Source of the DNA: Chaetoderma sp. LZ-2023a
Taxonomy: Eukaryota > Mollusca > Caudofoveata > Chaetodermatida > Chaetodermatidae
Direction of reading: 5' to 3'
Assembly (NCBI GenBank): GCA_034401795.1
Contig: CM067373.1
Coordinates: forward strand, 92,265,624 to 92,329,623
Length of the DNA: 64,000 bases
Below are positions 13,101 through 28,100 of this stretch, one piece after another. The position numbers and the translations under genes were made by a program. How positions within the stretch are numbered: the first letter of the stretch is position 1; each line of letters begins with the position of its first letter. Under the pieces are notes generated by a model, which saw only the letters and a list, made by a program, of their open reading frames with translations, was not told the DNA's origin and searched no databases.

Positions 13101-16100
13101 ACAAACATATTGAAAACATCAAGAGAAAGTCTTACCACCGGAATTGGACAACTTGTGCATCTCTCAGATAGTGACCTGCACAACACACGCTTCATATCCA
13201 TGACAACCACAACACAAACTTGATATCATTCTACGATAAACGCAGGACAATTATCTTCATATCCACGGCGTGCACAACATGCAGTACAGTACACTAAATA
13301 AGTTTAAATGTTACCAAACTAAAAACAGAAACATGCTAGTAGGTACAATTTTGAACACAATGTAAGAAATGTTCTTTTGAAAGATATTGAACAGTACGTT
13401 GTATTTTGTTTTGGAAACATATTAAGTTATTTGTGGGCTGTACTGTATATCTTATATCCTTGATGCACACTCGGGTAAATTAACAGAAATATGGATAATT
13501 ACACAAATATATACGCATATTATAGCTTTCTGTGACAATAAGATTGTTCATAATTATTGAAAGTAAAAAGAAATAATTTAATAAATATATCTTTGTTTAT
13601 TTAGCCGATCGCTTGATAAAAGCTGCAACACAGACCCTGAAAATGTGCACCTGTGGCTATTATAATATATTATAATAGCCTATTTATTATGACAAGCTAA
13701 TTTATTCTAATCTGTTTAACCCATTAGTCCTCGAATTTATTCAAGATTTCAATTTTCTCATAGAGAATGTCCATTTGCAGACCAAGAGAACTCTTTTCGA
13801 AAATTTAACACTGGAATGACTCGCTCGGAGCCAGTCATTAGAGGTAAATTTTCAAAAATAGTCTTCTCTTGGTCTGCAAATGGATATTTCCCAACACCAC
13901 TGCAGAAGCCATTTTTGGCTCATATGAGCGTTAAAGGGTTAACACTCAAAGGCGAGAAATCATAAATTCTTTGTTATGTTCAATATATATATTGTGTTCA
14001 ACTGGGAGCTGTCGTTGCGAATGGCCAAATTATTTTCATAATATTCAACAGCTTTCCTGCATGGCTGTCTGGAAATTGTAACACTGACATCTCAAGGGTT
14101 ATATAATTAACCCTTTCATCCCACCAAACCACTATTTTTCCATAATGGATAGTCGATGAATATCTTGATAATAATTTGAGTGACATTTGTTGCTGCTTCA
14201 CACAGAAGCAACTTCTGCAGTAAATTTCAATCAATTTATCGTCAAAATATTCAGAAAAATATTGATTATAATATAATGACTGCCTAAGACATGTCTTTAA
14301 AGACCACCTACTTTTGAAGGGCAGACATCTTTTTAAACATTTAATGGTCACAGCAGCCAAAACGGTTTTGGGCCGCTGAGATGTGGACCCTTCACTCTTA
14401 TTTCTCCCAGTACAAGTTCTAGGGATGCGTCCATACACTCCCGTGACCAAAACCACATGCACCGCACGGGTAGTGTCGACTGTATCTGTCATCTGGCATC
14501 AGTACAGCCAATGCATGCGAGATATCACATGTGGGCAGTACCTTTATGTGCACTTTTTTAAACAAGGCAAATCAATAAATTGATGTATGCTCGCCGAAGG
14601 CATACTCCGCAGAGAAACTGAATGGATAACCCCGAAGGCATATGCTTCAGGGAAACACCTCGCTAAGATGCACCCACATACCAAGTCTGGTGACCATATG
14701 TGCACAAGTTTTGAAACTATGGCATGGACAAACATTTTCTGTGATATTCAGTCGACCATGCAAAGTAGGTCAGCATGACATACTGTTGACCTACTTTTCA
14801 TACTCCGCACACCTTCTCCCTAAGATGCATCCACATACCCAGTTTGGTGACCATATGTGAAGTCTTGAAACTATGTCCCGGACAAACTTATATATAGTGG
14901 ATGGATGGATGAACGGACGGACGAATGGATGGACGGACAGACAAAGCGGCGACTATATGTTCCCGCGAATTTTTTTTCGGGGAGCATAGAAATTTAAAAC
15001 CATACAGATGCCCATTTTGCCTGAATCAGTTGTCACAGGGAAAATGCCATAAGAACAGGTGCCCCCAAAAAGGACATCGTCTGCATACCCAATACCCTGC
15101 TACATCCCAAATCGGTGTCAAAGGCACACCACTAAATCACCTTGTGGTGCATCTTAATCCTGACAAAAAGACACTGCAAGTGCTATCAGTGTAGGGACAC
15201 CGCTTTAAGGTGCACTGGGAAGCTGACCAGGCCCGGACCATAGAGCATAAAAGGTCGAGAGGAATTCCCAGCAAACAAAGCCAGGAGAGGACCCCATTGC
15301 ATAAATCTGTTAAGCGTGTTGCAAGGCTAGCTCAAGAAATCAGGACTCGGTACACAAAGATCAAGAATGGACCTGAGGAAGCTCAAGATTTTGCCGGAGG
15401 ACAAGACATAGTGGTCAAAAGTGAAGAAGGAGTGATTGCAGCTGTAGGATGTTTCTACAAGTGCAGAACACAGTAATCACACGTGCATATGTCTGCAGTG
15501 ACCACACCCTGGTGATCTGGAAGGTGTCCTATGTAGCCAGGTGCAGGAAATGCATATGAGTGGCTAGTTCAGTTGAAATGGTTAATAATAACCTGTCTTT
15601 TTCTATTCAACAACAATACTGATAATCAGTCTTATAGAAAAACTGCTCTTTGCCATGCACCTTATCTATTAAATACTGCCATATAAATACACAACACAGC
15701 TGTCGATAAAATGACATCTTGTAAGGCTTGACTTTGGATGAACGGTAACCTTAAATGACACGACAAACAATACTGATATTAACCCTTACCACTCTGATGT
15801 CAAAAATTTTAATTTTCAAATTAAATTAAAAGATGAAGTGGTGTTCATTTTTCAACAAATTTGGTGGAAGATGGTGCTGTCATAGACAGCATCATCGTCC
15901 AACAAAATTGTTAAAAAATGAACACCAGTTTCTTTGCTAATGATGCAGTAAAATATATAATATTGACATCAGAGTGGTAATGGTTAAAGGAGTTATTAAA
16001 AGAGTAGATAAGCATTATAAATTCATTCTATATGTATCTTACATTGTAGTAATTAAAGTACTGCAAGTAATTTTCTGCATCAGCAGCACTCAATACAATC

Positions 16101-19100
16101 AAATTGTGATTGACAGTCATATGTCCTTTTAAAGGTCCCCTAAAATGCGACATACTTACTTAGTGAAATTGCATAGGAAAACCATGATAGAAATCACTTA
16201 CAAAAGTTATTTCATGAAAATTAGCTCAGTTTTTCGAAAATAGCAAAATTATGATTGCATGACGTTATCAAATTTGCAAAAAGCCTTATGACATCATCTG
16301 ATGAAGGCGCGTCAAAGAGCGAATGCCTTTATTTACATATGACGTAGTAGAAACGTAACTGCGTAAGTTTAATATAATTTTTATATATAATATACAAGTC
16401 ATCAGACGGCGCTTACACTAAGAAAGTCGTGTCAGAATCCCAGTTACGACCCCAGGGTTCCTACTTAGAAATGCGGCGGCATGGTTCAGTGTGAATGCCT
16501 GAAAATAATATTGTCGGAAACAGGAATAATAGAACTAACGCACAGGGCTTGTCATTATCATTGTCTATCCAGACAAATTTATCCTTTTAGCAGCAACATC
16601 GCAGGTTGCAACACTGATGACAACAACCAATGACGACGACGACAACATCAACAAATGACGACAACATCAACAAATGACGACAACGGTTGTGGCAGAACTA
16701 CCACCACCACTGCTAGTGTTCAGCACAGTGCCACAGCCAGAGCATTCTGTAGGGGTGGGTTGCCTGCACGGTGGGTGGGGGGTGTTCAAATGTGGATAGA
16801 GGGTTGAATAAGTGTGTCCGGGGCGCAAGTCTGGGGTGGGGTTGGGGATCCCGGAAATCTTTCAAATCTAGGGACTACATTTTAAGCGAGGAAAAACATT
16901 GTTTTCTTTGAACAATTATATATTTTATCTAAGCGTTGCTTTGGTGGATGATAAGCGATTGGCTGCATAAGCTGCATGGAATATTTGCCTTTCAGAAAAT
17001 TGGCGCTTATACATTTCTGAAAGCCCTTAAGAGATGCAAATTACCAGTACATTTTATATTCACAACCTATCAATATGAGGGGTGGGCGCACAACAAAAAT
17101 CTAAAATTAACTGCCCTGCGAAGCCATTTCCTGCATTCTGAGTGACACAAAAGCATCTTTAGTTTGCTTTAAATTGTAGATATCTTCATTTTAAGTGGAC
17201 TTAATGATACAATGAAATTATTTTGGATCCTAATCCGCACATGTAACCTCATGTACGCTACAACCTATGGTCTATCTAATTGAACTAGTGGAATTCTATA
17301 GGCTAGGCATAATGCATGAAATATTATGTTAATTATTAAAAATAAGATTGAGCTGGATTTTGAAAAAAGGATGAGATTAGGTTGTGGCCCCTCGACAGCC
17401 GACATGCTCCGAGGAAGTGACATCCCGCCTGGCCACCTAAACCACTACTCTCTTCATCACTGCATCTGGCAGATATAATAGCTATTGTTTGCTAGTCCAA
17501 CCACCCTATCAAGTTTCAAAGCAATCCTATAAATGGAAATGGAGTTATCATCTGGAAACCAATTTTCAAGATGGACACCCTTGGCTGGCAGCCATCTTGG
17601 ATTTTTGATTATCGTCGATTTCAATGAGTTTCTTCTCCAAATCTAGTCCACTAGTCCACCCACCATCTACCGGTGGCTGGCGACTATCTTGGATTTCAGA
17701 TCATTGTCAATTTCGCAACATTTCTTCTACAGATCTAGTCCAACCACCCTATAAAGTTTCAGTGATTCGATAAACGGTTCAGAGTGATCGTCTGGATACC
17801 TTTTGACCGCCTGTGCGGATGGCGCAATCACATAATATTCCGCCGAAATATTGGTGTCCTTGACACCATTAACCAATGGGAAAAGTAACACTGACCAATT
17901 GGGAAGCCATCCCTGACATTATAGACCGATCAGATGACATTTATAAATGGAACAAGAGGCCCAAGGGGCCTGTATCGCTCACCTGGACTTATTGGCCACT
18001 GACATATCCGAACAAAATGAGATGACCACTGGAAATAGAGCTTTTTAGACATTTTCAACTAGAGCCGACCTCCAGAGGATCCTTCTAACCAAATTTGGGT
18101 TAAAATCTGCCAGTAAACTAAGGAGGAGATGCGTTGTGACATTTTCAGTAAAATTTTCAAAAGTTTTTTACCCCCAAAAAATTGAAATCTGAATAGAATT
18201 TCTAAAGCCTTACCTCCATAGGATATTTCTAGCCAAATATGGTTGAAATCTGTCAGTAAACTAAAGAAAGGAATTTGTGTTTTGACAGTTTTCAGTAAGA
18301 TTTATACAAAATTTAAGTTTTTTACCCAAAAAATTGAAATATCAAAAATCTGAATAGATTTTCTAGAGCCTACCTCAGTATGACACTTCTAGCCAAATGT
18401 GGTTGAAATCTGTCAAGAAACTAAGGAGGAGATGCGTTTTGACACTTTTCGGTAAATTTTAACCCTAAGGAACCTACGAGCCGTCTAGACGGCGTGCAAA
18501 AAGCGTACAAATAAACCTATGAGCCGTCTGGACGGTTTTCAATAATTGAACGTGGTGGCCTATGCGCCGTCTGGACGGCTTTAAGAGCACCAGTTTTCGA
18601 TCGCATAATACGCAAGCATTGCGGGCGTTTTATCCAATCAAACTTAGCGTTACATTACGTCAGATGATTGAATTTTATAAATCTACTGTTGATTGGTCAA
18701 TTCAGTTTGTTTACAAATTTCTACGGGAAAATATAAATAGTTTTCTGTGAATGAAATTTCTAGCGTAAAATTGTCAACGATAGCGTGTCGATTCCTTTAT
18801 TTAACCGAGTACTCGATTCCCTGATGGCCGGAATCACTTACTGAGAATGTCTAACCTAATTTATAATTGCGTTCGATAAAATATTACATACAGCTGAATA
18901 TCTACTGACGCCTAAAAGATTTAAAGTGTGCATCCTTACATAGCTTGCCCATTAATACCATTATTTCACACCCGTCATTTAGCTTCTAGGGAGATATTGG
19001 CGTGCTTCTACGGTCTAATTTCTGTTCCTCAATCATCTATCATGATAATGCATGTTACGGGGCCGCTACTGGGTCAATATGGGCCCGTAACATGCATTAT

Positions 19101-22100
19101 TAAATTAAGGCCAGTCATTTGACATATTGGCTTGCTATTTGCCCTTTGAAATCACCTTTGTTGACTGTTCCAGTTTTATTTCCGTTTTCTATTGTTCTTT
19201 TATCTTGTAAATGTTTCTCTTCATTTTTTTCTTCAGGATCATATGGCGAATAGGACAGTTATCTGGTTGAGATTTCATGAAAATGATGATTCTGTAATCC
19301 TATCTTCTGCACTATTTTATTAACCCCTACCATTGTCAAAATTTTAAATTTTCAAATTAAATTAAAAGAACTGGTGTTCTTGTCTCAACAGATTTGGTGG
19401 AAGATGTTGCTGTCGTAGATAGCAACATCATCTACCAAACCAAAGTTGTTAAAAAATGTACACCAGTTTCTATTAGTAGGGGTAGAACAGTACCAGTTTT
19501 CCAGGCTATTGGCACATTAAAAGATAGAATATTGACAACAGAGTGTTAAGGGTTAAATCTAATGTGCTTGATGTAAATCTACTGTACCATTTTATTTCGA
19601 AAATCACTTATTGTATAAGCTGCCATTGTAAACTACATGTATGTCAAATACAGTTTCTTCTATGTAAGAGCGTCATATTACTTAGTAGGACTGGTGATTA
19701 AATTGTTGAATATTTTGAGATCGATTGGACTGGGAGATGTTGCTGCATTAGGTGACAACATGTTCCAGTGGTAAAGCTTGCGTATTAAAGGGTTGAATAC
19801 TGTATTATTTGTAAGCTAACAGTGTAAATATCAAATAAAGTTTACTCGAAGTGAGAGGGAGAGAGAGAATCTCATCTTAGGTAATCAGACTGCACTATGT
19901 ATAGTAGATTTGTTGAATATATCGAGTCCAATTTGATTGGAAACTGGTGTTGTTTTGGACAACAATAGATTCCAATTAAATTTGTCAAAATATACTCAAC
20001 AGATTGTTTCTTTAGATTGCAGGTACTTTTGATCTTTATTGCTATTCATTCCTGGATTATTACCCATGCCCTAAGGGGAAAGAGGGTATTATGTGTGTGC
20101 ATGCGTCCGGTATTGCATCTAAAAAACTACTGATCCGATTCATTTAAAATTTTAACACAACAAACCAACATAACCTAAACAAGGGTTTCCAGACTTTGGC
20201 TGTGATCTGTGTGATCATACATAAAGATTTAACAAATTTGGATATGACAAAAACGGTAGGGTGGTCTCGGCGGTGGTTTACAATCTCTGATTACTCCTGT
20301 TCATAATGTTATTTATCAAGCATCAAGTCTTCGACCATGATGGTAAGTAAGTCTTCTTCTTCTTCTTCTTTTCGATCGCTGGTATCACACTTGGAGAGCC
20401 GTTCTCAATATGAAATCTGTGGTTTTCTGCAGTTCTTCCACAGGCCCATACAGCCTTTCAAGAAGAGGTTGACAAAGGCCAGATCTCTTCTCTCAACAGC
20501 TGATACGTACTGCAACATTGAAGTATGTGCTCTGTAGTCTGTTCTGCTTCTCCACAGAGACAAGCGGGCGATGTCGTAAGGTGGAACCGCCTGTACATGT
20601 GTTGGTTTAGTCTGTTGTGTCCAGTTCTGAGGCGAAAAATGGTCACTTGCTCCGGCCTCGAGAGCTGATGGTAGGCATCTTCTGATTGAGGTGTTCTATA
20701 GAGTGACTTGATGATAGTCTTCATCTCTGTATGGGTAACCATGTTTTCTGTCTGATTCTCTTCTGCACCCACCTTTGCCATCTTGTCTGCTTCCTCATTT
20801 CCTTGGACTCCACAGTGTGAGGGGATCCACTGCAATGCTATCCGAAAGCATTTGATGGTTTGTAGTGCTTCTTCAAGTTGTGGCCGCTTACCTTTGGTGA
20901 TAGCCTCAAGGACGGAGTGGGCATCGGATAAAAAGACAATCTGTGCAATAGGGTCTGCTGTTCTGCTGATGGTATTAGCTGCATGAACCAGTGCTTCGAC
21001 TTCAGCTCTGTAGTTTGTGCAGTGTTTGCCCGTCGGTATTGCAGCTGACTCATGTTGTCCGTTTGGATACTGTATGTGTAGTCCGGCACCTCCGCTCCTA
21101 ATTGCATCTTTGGCTGATCCATCTGTGTAGATCCTTATCCATGTCTCCTGAGGGTACATTTCTTCCAGCATGGCTAGGGTCAGGGCCTTCTTGCTCACAT
21201 CACTGTGTTCATCTTTGGTTGTGAGATGAGGTACTGTGGTGTGAATAGCTATGCTCTCTAGTTTGTTTTCCCAGGGTGGAGGATCAAGCGTGTGGTTTGG
21301 GTCTTCTATTTGTGCTGGCAACATTTCTTGGTGTTTCCTTTGAAGTGCTTTTGTCTCTTTCACAAAACTTGATCTTTTAAGTCTTCCTGATGACAGCTGT
21401 GCTTGCCTGATCTTCATCGGGTGGTTGCTGAACGATTTGAACGTTGCAGCTTGGATCAGTGCTTTGCATTCCCTTCCTTTGCTAAGTGGGGGGATGCCTG
21501 CTGTCTGCTCCATTTTTTCTATTGGTGTTGATCTCATTCCACCAGTGATGATGCGCAGTGCCTGGTTTTGTACTCTGTCGAGGTTCTGTTGATGAGATTT
21601 AGCTGCTGTCATCCATGAGCTGGATCCATACTCAAGGTGTGGTCATACGGCACCTAGGTAGATGGTCTTGAGGATCCTTTCATTGGCACCCCACTTTGTT
21701 CCTGCCAGCTTCCTCATGATGTTTAGCTTTCTTCTGGCCTTTGCCTCTGTATGTGCTCCTTCCATGTTAACCTTCTGTCGTAGGTGACTCCCAGGTATGT
21801 CTGCTGGTCCTCGTACTCGAGTGGAGTACCGCCCAGTGTCAGATTGCCAACCTTGGTTTTGGTGGGCAGCGAGAATAGCATGGCTGATGATTTTTCTTTG
21901 TTGATGGTAATACACCAGCGATTGGCCCTAGCTGTAATTCTGTCCAAGGCGAGCTGCATTCTGAACGTGGCAGTCGTTGTGTACTCCTCGGTGCACCAGA
22001 GTACGAGGTCATCTGCATAGAGGGCTGCTTGGATCCCATTGGGCAGCTCTGCTACAATGTCATTAATGAAGCGTATGAACAGAGTTGGTGATAATACTCC

Positions 22101-25100
22101 GCCTTGTGGCACCCCTTGTCTCAGCAATACATTCTGTCCTGATTGTCCATCCACCAGCACTCTAGCTCTGCGATTGTGTAGGTACGACTTGGTCCATCGG
22201 AACATGTTGCCACCGATGCCTGTGCGCCGGAGCTTCACGAGGAGGCCATCCTTTCACACCTTGTCAAATTCCTTCTGCAGATCGATAAAGGCAGCTAGCA
22301 TCACCTTCTTGGCTTGAAAAGTGTCCTCTATGACTTGTGCAAGATGTGTTGTTTGATCTTCTGTGCTCCTGTATCTTCTGAAGCCGGCCTGCTCTGAAAC
22401 TATAATGTTCTCCGACTCCAGGTACCACTGCAATCGCTGGTTGATGATGCGCTCCATGGTCTTGCATATGCAGCTTGTAAGACTGATAGGACGGTAGCTC
22501 AGCACTTTCGTCTCGTTCTTCCCTTTTTTCAGAATAGGAGTCATTCTGGCTTCCTTCCAGCACTGAGGAACCTCTCCATTGGTCCAACTGAGATTAAAGA
22601 TGTCTAGCAACTTGCGGAGAGATACATTACCAAGGTGTTGGATCATTTCATTCGTAATGCCATCTGGCCCGGGAGATTTCTTCTTCTTCAATTGGCAGAT
22701 AGCCTTCTTAAGTTCTGCTAAACTAATGTCAACTTTCATTGCATCGTGAGTGTTGGTGTCTGTTCTTTCCTTTTGCTCTTTCCAAACCTCTTTTTGACGC
22801 ATCCGTTGTATATAAATGTTGCTTTCTTTTGCATATGCCTTCGCAAAGGCATCTGCAACCATCTTTCCTGTCAGTGTTTGTCCATCTTCTTCAAGAGTAA
22901 TCTTCTCTCCCCTGACACCCTCATCATTCAGTGCTTTAGTCAGTCTCCATAGCTTTGTGGTGTCTCTCTCTAAATTAAACTATGCCGTCTTTTCCCTCCA
23001 GCTTCTTCATTTGGCCTCCAGCTTCTTCTTTTGGCCTCCAGCTTGGTCTTTAGATACCTGGCTTTAGTTTGTTGTAGCGTGAAGTGGTTTTCATGACAGG
23101 GGTTACCCTCTGCATCTTCTCTGGCCTTGTCTAGTTTATCATGTGCTGCTTGCAGTTCTGTTGTCCAGTAGGGGCGGTAGTTTTTCCTGAACCTTCGAGG
23201 AATCGCTTCGTTGGCAGCCTTGAGGATACTTGAATTAAATTCCTTGACCACATTGTTGATGTTTCTCCCTTCTACTGCTATATTTTGTGTAAGCTCACTG
23301 GAACGAATGCCGAACAGACTCCAATTTGCCTTTTTGTAGTTCCACCTTGGATGTTGAGGTGTACTTGTCGAAATACTTCCAGAAAGAGAGAGGATGACTG
23401 GGCGGTGGTCGCTTCCTCCTAACTGCGATCCGACCACTCTACTGAGGTTTCTGTGAATGTCTTCTGTACAAAATTCCAAGTCCGGCGTTGTTGTCGAGTG
23501 CCACTGGCGTGAGTAGAAGGTAGGCTGATCTGTGGGATCGTTGACAAGTAAAAGGTGCTTTTCATCTTGCCATGCTTCAATGTCTTCTCGTTTATCAAGT
23601 GTTCTGTATCCCCAGCTCTGGGACTGGCTATTAAAGTCTCCCACAATGAGGAAGTGGCAGTCCAGGACCTGGATTGTGTCAAGTGAGAGAATCTTGTCAT
23701 AAAGGGCAAGTAAGTGATAACTAGATTCCTTGGTCGATGACGCATTATAGAAAACCCCCATGCTCACCACTTTGACCTCTTTACCCATCCCATCCCTGGG
23801 GGCGTATCCTCTGCACTCCATAATCACATAACAAATTTGTTTGAATTAGTTTCATTACACAGCGACTGGAGTGGATTGTTGTGAAAAATCTGGATGTCAT
23901 CAGAGGAAGTGATCTATGAGAGCAGGAGTTAAAATTAACATGAGCCAGAGGCTAGTAGAAATTGACCAGGGTTAGTACAATGACCAGCCCAATGGTAACA
24001 ATTTCATTTGTCAACCCTTTAATGGTCATGGTGGCCAAAGAATGCCTCTGCTGTGATCTTAAGAAATGTTGATTAGCAGAGCAAGACTTTTTGAAAATTT
24101 ACCACTAGAATGCTCGGTAATTGAGCCAGTCATTCCAGTTGTAAAATTTCAAAAATAGTCTTCCCTTGGTCTGTATAGAAAATTTGAAGGGCTAAAGTAG
24201 AATCTAGTAATCACCAGTCCTATCTGAACGTAATGGCTCATTTGGCTTAATTTCAATTCATGGAGAGGGTGTCAACTGGTGTGCGAGAGTGGTCTATGAA
24301 AAATCCAGAAATCTAGATAAATCTGGAAGACTCCAATCTCTGCTTACAATAAATTTCTTGACCTTTTAACCCCTTCTCCAACCCAAAGAAATAAATGTCA
24401 GGCAATCCACAATTATATGGGCAACCCACACACCAAATTTTTTTGAATTCCACACAACAGTTTGGGAGTAAAGTATGAGACATTTTTTTTGGATATTTGA
24501 ACTTTGGACTACACACCCTGACCTCCAGTGGGCGGGGCCAAATCTAAATGTTGTCTTGCAAAGCGCAATCATATGGGTAACCGCCATACCAAATTTGGTT
24601 GAAATTGACCCAATTGTTTGGGAGGAGATAGCATGATGGATGTACAGATAAGTGGATGGAGGCAATTATATCCTCATTTTTTCAAAACATGGAGATAATG
24701 AATGGACTCAAGGAGACAAGGTAGGTATGGGGATAATGAATGGACTCAGAGACAAGCTAGGTAGGTATAATCATACTAAAATGTAACTTTCTTTCGGATT
24801 GAGAAATTAGGCTACAACCATCATTTGCCATGCCACATTGTTTTCAGGACTTGTCATGAAAGAGTTAAACATAGTAAAAACTGGAATTGACAAAAGGAAG
24901 GACAAAGCAGAATTTTGATTTTCTAATGGATGGATCTACTTTTAGCTATGCCCCGCCCATCTCTACATATGCTCCATCGATGATTTGCGCGTGTTGGGAT
25001 AAATTTCTATACTTTGAATCCTGAATTCCAAATTTCATAGTAACCATAGATACCGCTAACCTGGTGAATATTTTGAAACCAATTTCAAGTACTTTGATTT

Positions 25101-28100
25101 GACTGAAAGCTGTTGCTGCCCAACTCACCAGGGCAGCAAAGGCAAACTAATTCTAAAATATTCACCAGCTTTCCTTTATAAATTTAAATTTATTTCCCCA
25201 TTAAAATGAGATATGGGCAATCCATCTCTTACCTTGACCGTGTGCATGTTACATTGTGTAGATTTCACTCTGCTGTCGGCGCTACTCACATAACAAATTC
25301 AGTTGACGTTTTGCCTCTCCCCCATCAGCCCCTTCCGACCCGAGCACTGTCACATACTACAACCATAGGGCCATGATATGGTAAATCACCAGATTTGGTT
25401 ATATTCCTTTAACTTTGACAGTCTTCCATCAACACCCCCCCCCTCCCCCCTCTGGGAATGGAGCCTAGTGTAAACGGTGTCTCCCAATCCACAAGCATAT
25501 CGGTAATTTACACAATAATTTTGATTGAATTCTACCAAAAGCTTTCTGAGTGGACTCAACAGTCTCAACAGTCTCAACAGACAACAGTCTGTCCAAATAT
25601 CTGTCACAGGGGCAGGTTGAGTCAGAGCAGACTCAGACTAAGGGATATACTGGTAAACATTATGACCCGACAACGGGTGTTATGGTCATACACCGCCCTC
25701 AGATTTTAGCGCAGAAATGAAATGAATAATATAATAAATGGTGGGCATATATCGTCCAAAGAGGGAGTATGACTACTAGTTACTGGATTAACCTTTTCAA
25801 ATGACAAGAGTGAATAATAAATTTGCTACGAATGTTTCAGAATTCTGTTGAATATTTTGAAACTAATTAAATTGGCTACGGCAGCACCAGCTTCACATTG
25901 GATTCAAAATATTCACCATCTTACATTTATAATGACTGTAAATGTGAAGTTCTGGAATTTCAGGTTCAAATGTGACAATTGTTTTTGATTTTGGGCACAC
26001 AAGTTTATTTCAGGGCCCTGGTTCTCTATATCTTTGATCAGAGGATACTGGCCACACAGTAAATGGTGATAGAATGTTTGTAACCAGGGCAATAGTGAAA
26101 TATTTGTTTTCTAAGGAATTATTAGTAAGTTCCAGTCATCAATGATTATTAGTAAATGTGCTGTTACTTGTAAGTTTTCAGTTACTCAATGACTAATTTA
26201 ACCGAGAAAGTTATAGATTGTGTTAAGAGAGCAGCTGAACCAATAATATATAAATCAATTTCGTTTACCTCAGGTCGCGAAATCACAATAAGGTTATAGA
26301 TAAACAATCCGATAGGCTCAATCATCGATGCGTGTCTTTGTTTACAGCTTCCGAGAAAATGTACTCTTCAAATTACCGTCAGTAATTAGGGCGAGTTGAG
26401 ATGCGAAAGTTGTCAAATATATCGGCATCCCACTTCCCAATTGGCAATATCGTTAATCTAGTCATCTGTCTACTTTTTAGTTTGTGGCGTACAAGAAATA
26501 TGCATAGATTGACATTTGAACACACATACTATTTTGCAAAACAGCTGATCGTGTCGCCATCTTGCCAGAAAAATTAATATTCATGTATTCCCGACCAATC
26601 AGACGCATCAATCTTATAGCATGTGATACGGTGTTGCCAATAACGGGTAATGAGCTTGGTACTCGTATATTAGATACGGGTACAATTCTACAAATTCCTC
26701 TCGCTCTCTCACGATCTTTCACAATAAATGATTCCTATTTGGGATGCCGATACGAAAAAATGTCTGATGCTATAGAATCTGTGTAAAACATTCGCGTTTG
26801 CTTTTTAAATGGCAGAGTGCACCCAGCAATGCTACATAGCATAAAATTTGCCATTTATTCGCTGTCAACGCTGAGAAACCCTGGTATGTGTTCGATTATG
26901 TATAAGGGAATTATTCAACATTGAATGAGGCCTCCCCCCAAAATCATGACCGGAATTTCTCAAAATTTTACGGTACCATGACATAATATGATTGTCATTT
27001 TCACATCTTATCGGATGAAAACCTTCACGAAAACTTTGGTATCTGTTAGTTTTAATACTATTGTGATTAAATTTATCAATGGCATTTGTAAAATTTAAAA
27101 AAAATTCGATAAACTTTGCAAAAATAGACCAATGTGTTTATCCTACAAGGTGTGGCCATTTTGAGAGGCACGTTAACTAACTAAAATATATTTTATTCAT
27201 ACAAATTTTATATGTACTTAAAGGTATTTTATTGCCCTTTCTAATGATATATAGTTTTATATATAGTGATCCGTTACTTTGCCAAAAATAGTTAATATAG
27301 TTGGCATGGTAGCACTACGCTGCTATCACACCACTACCGCTTATAGGCTAGTTTCTAGCTTTTGGCTGTAGGGTTTCTAGCACCTTTTTGAAAATTCTTG
27401 GTAGGGCCCAGAGGGTTAAACAAAATCTAAGTTTTTACCACAAAATTTTAAAAATAAAGAATCTGAAGAGAAGTGCTAGAGCCTACCTTCATATGATCGT
27501 TCTAGCCATATTTGGTTGAAATCTGCCAAGAAACTAAGGAGGAGTACAGTTTTAAAGCAATTTGAAAATTTCAGGCAAATTTTAAATAGAATTCAAGTTT
27601 TTTACCCAAAAAATGGAAATATAAAAAATCTGAATAGAAGTTCTAGAGCATACCTCCGTATGATCGTTCTAGCTAGATTTGATTGAAATCTACAAAGAAA
27701 CTAAGGAGAAGATGCATTTTGATACTTTCAGGTAAATTTGCAACAAAATCTAAGTTTTTTACCCAAAAAATTGAAATATCAAAAATTTGAATAGATCATC
27801 TAGAGCCTATGTCGGTATGACCCTTCTAGCCAAATTTGGTTGAAATCTGTTAAGAAACTAAGGAGGAGATGCGTTTTGACACTTTTCAGTAAATTTTAAA
27901 CAAAATCTAAGTTTTTTACCACAAAATTTAAAAAATAAAAAATCTGAAGTTCTAGAGCCTACCTTCATATGATCGTTCTAGCCAGATTTGGTTGAAATCT
28001 GCCAAGAAACTAAGGAGGAGTAGCGTTTTAAAGCAATTTAACAATTTCAGGCAAATTTTAAATAGAATCTGAGTTTTTTACCCAAAAAAATTGAAATATA

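Larger units (their letters stand above)
20340..23830 (-). mobile_element. LINE with endonuclease, RT, RNase H and zinc knuckle (I/Nimb-like), 5'-truncated
   Basis: In minus-strand order it has the C-terminal half of an AP-like endonuclease, reverse transcriptase, RNase H and a Cys/His knuckle. The 3' end reads AGCGATCGAAAAGAAGAAGA. A LINE that carries RNase H downstream of RT belongs to the I superfamily; Nimb-type elements are known in molluscs. The endonuclease N-terminus is absent, as expected for 5' truncation. The reading frame is broken at about four places, so it is dead but fairly young. Confidence 0.85.
18463..27415. mobile_element. 8.95-kb TTAA-flanked element (piggyBac/Kolobok-like ends)
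   Basis: It is bounded by TTAA at 18459-18462 and 27416-27419. Outside these, the interrupted pearl unit rejoins perfectly (GTAAATTTTAAACAAAATC). The ends pair imperfectly (CCCTAAGGAACCTAC at the left; complement of the right end CCCTCTGGGCCCTAC). Three left subterminal repeats carry CCGTCT(A/G)GACGG every 43 bp (18481, 18524, 18567). No transposase was recognised. The interior holds a LINE, palindromic repeats and unassigned DNA. CCCT ends with TTAA targets are typical of piggyBac; Kolobok also uses TTAA. Confidence 0.6.

Noticed and set aside
13125-13172. Candidate minus-strand exon between a TGCAG acceptor and a GGTAAGA donor
   Set aside because: In the phase required after exon 6 it meets TGA after three codons.
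22254-22587. Overlapping second-frame ORF in the LINE
   Set aside because: Shadow of the reverse-transcriptase frame, which carries all the motifs.
25234-25290. Candidate minus-strand exon ending GTCAAG|GTAAGA
   Set aside because: The phase-0 reading hits TAA within eight codons and no partner exon was found.
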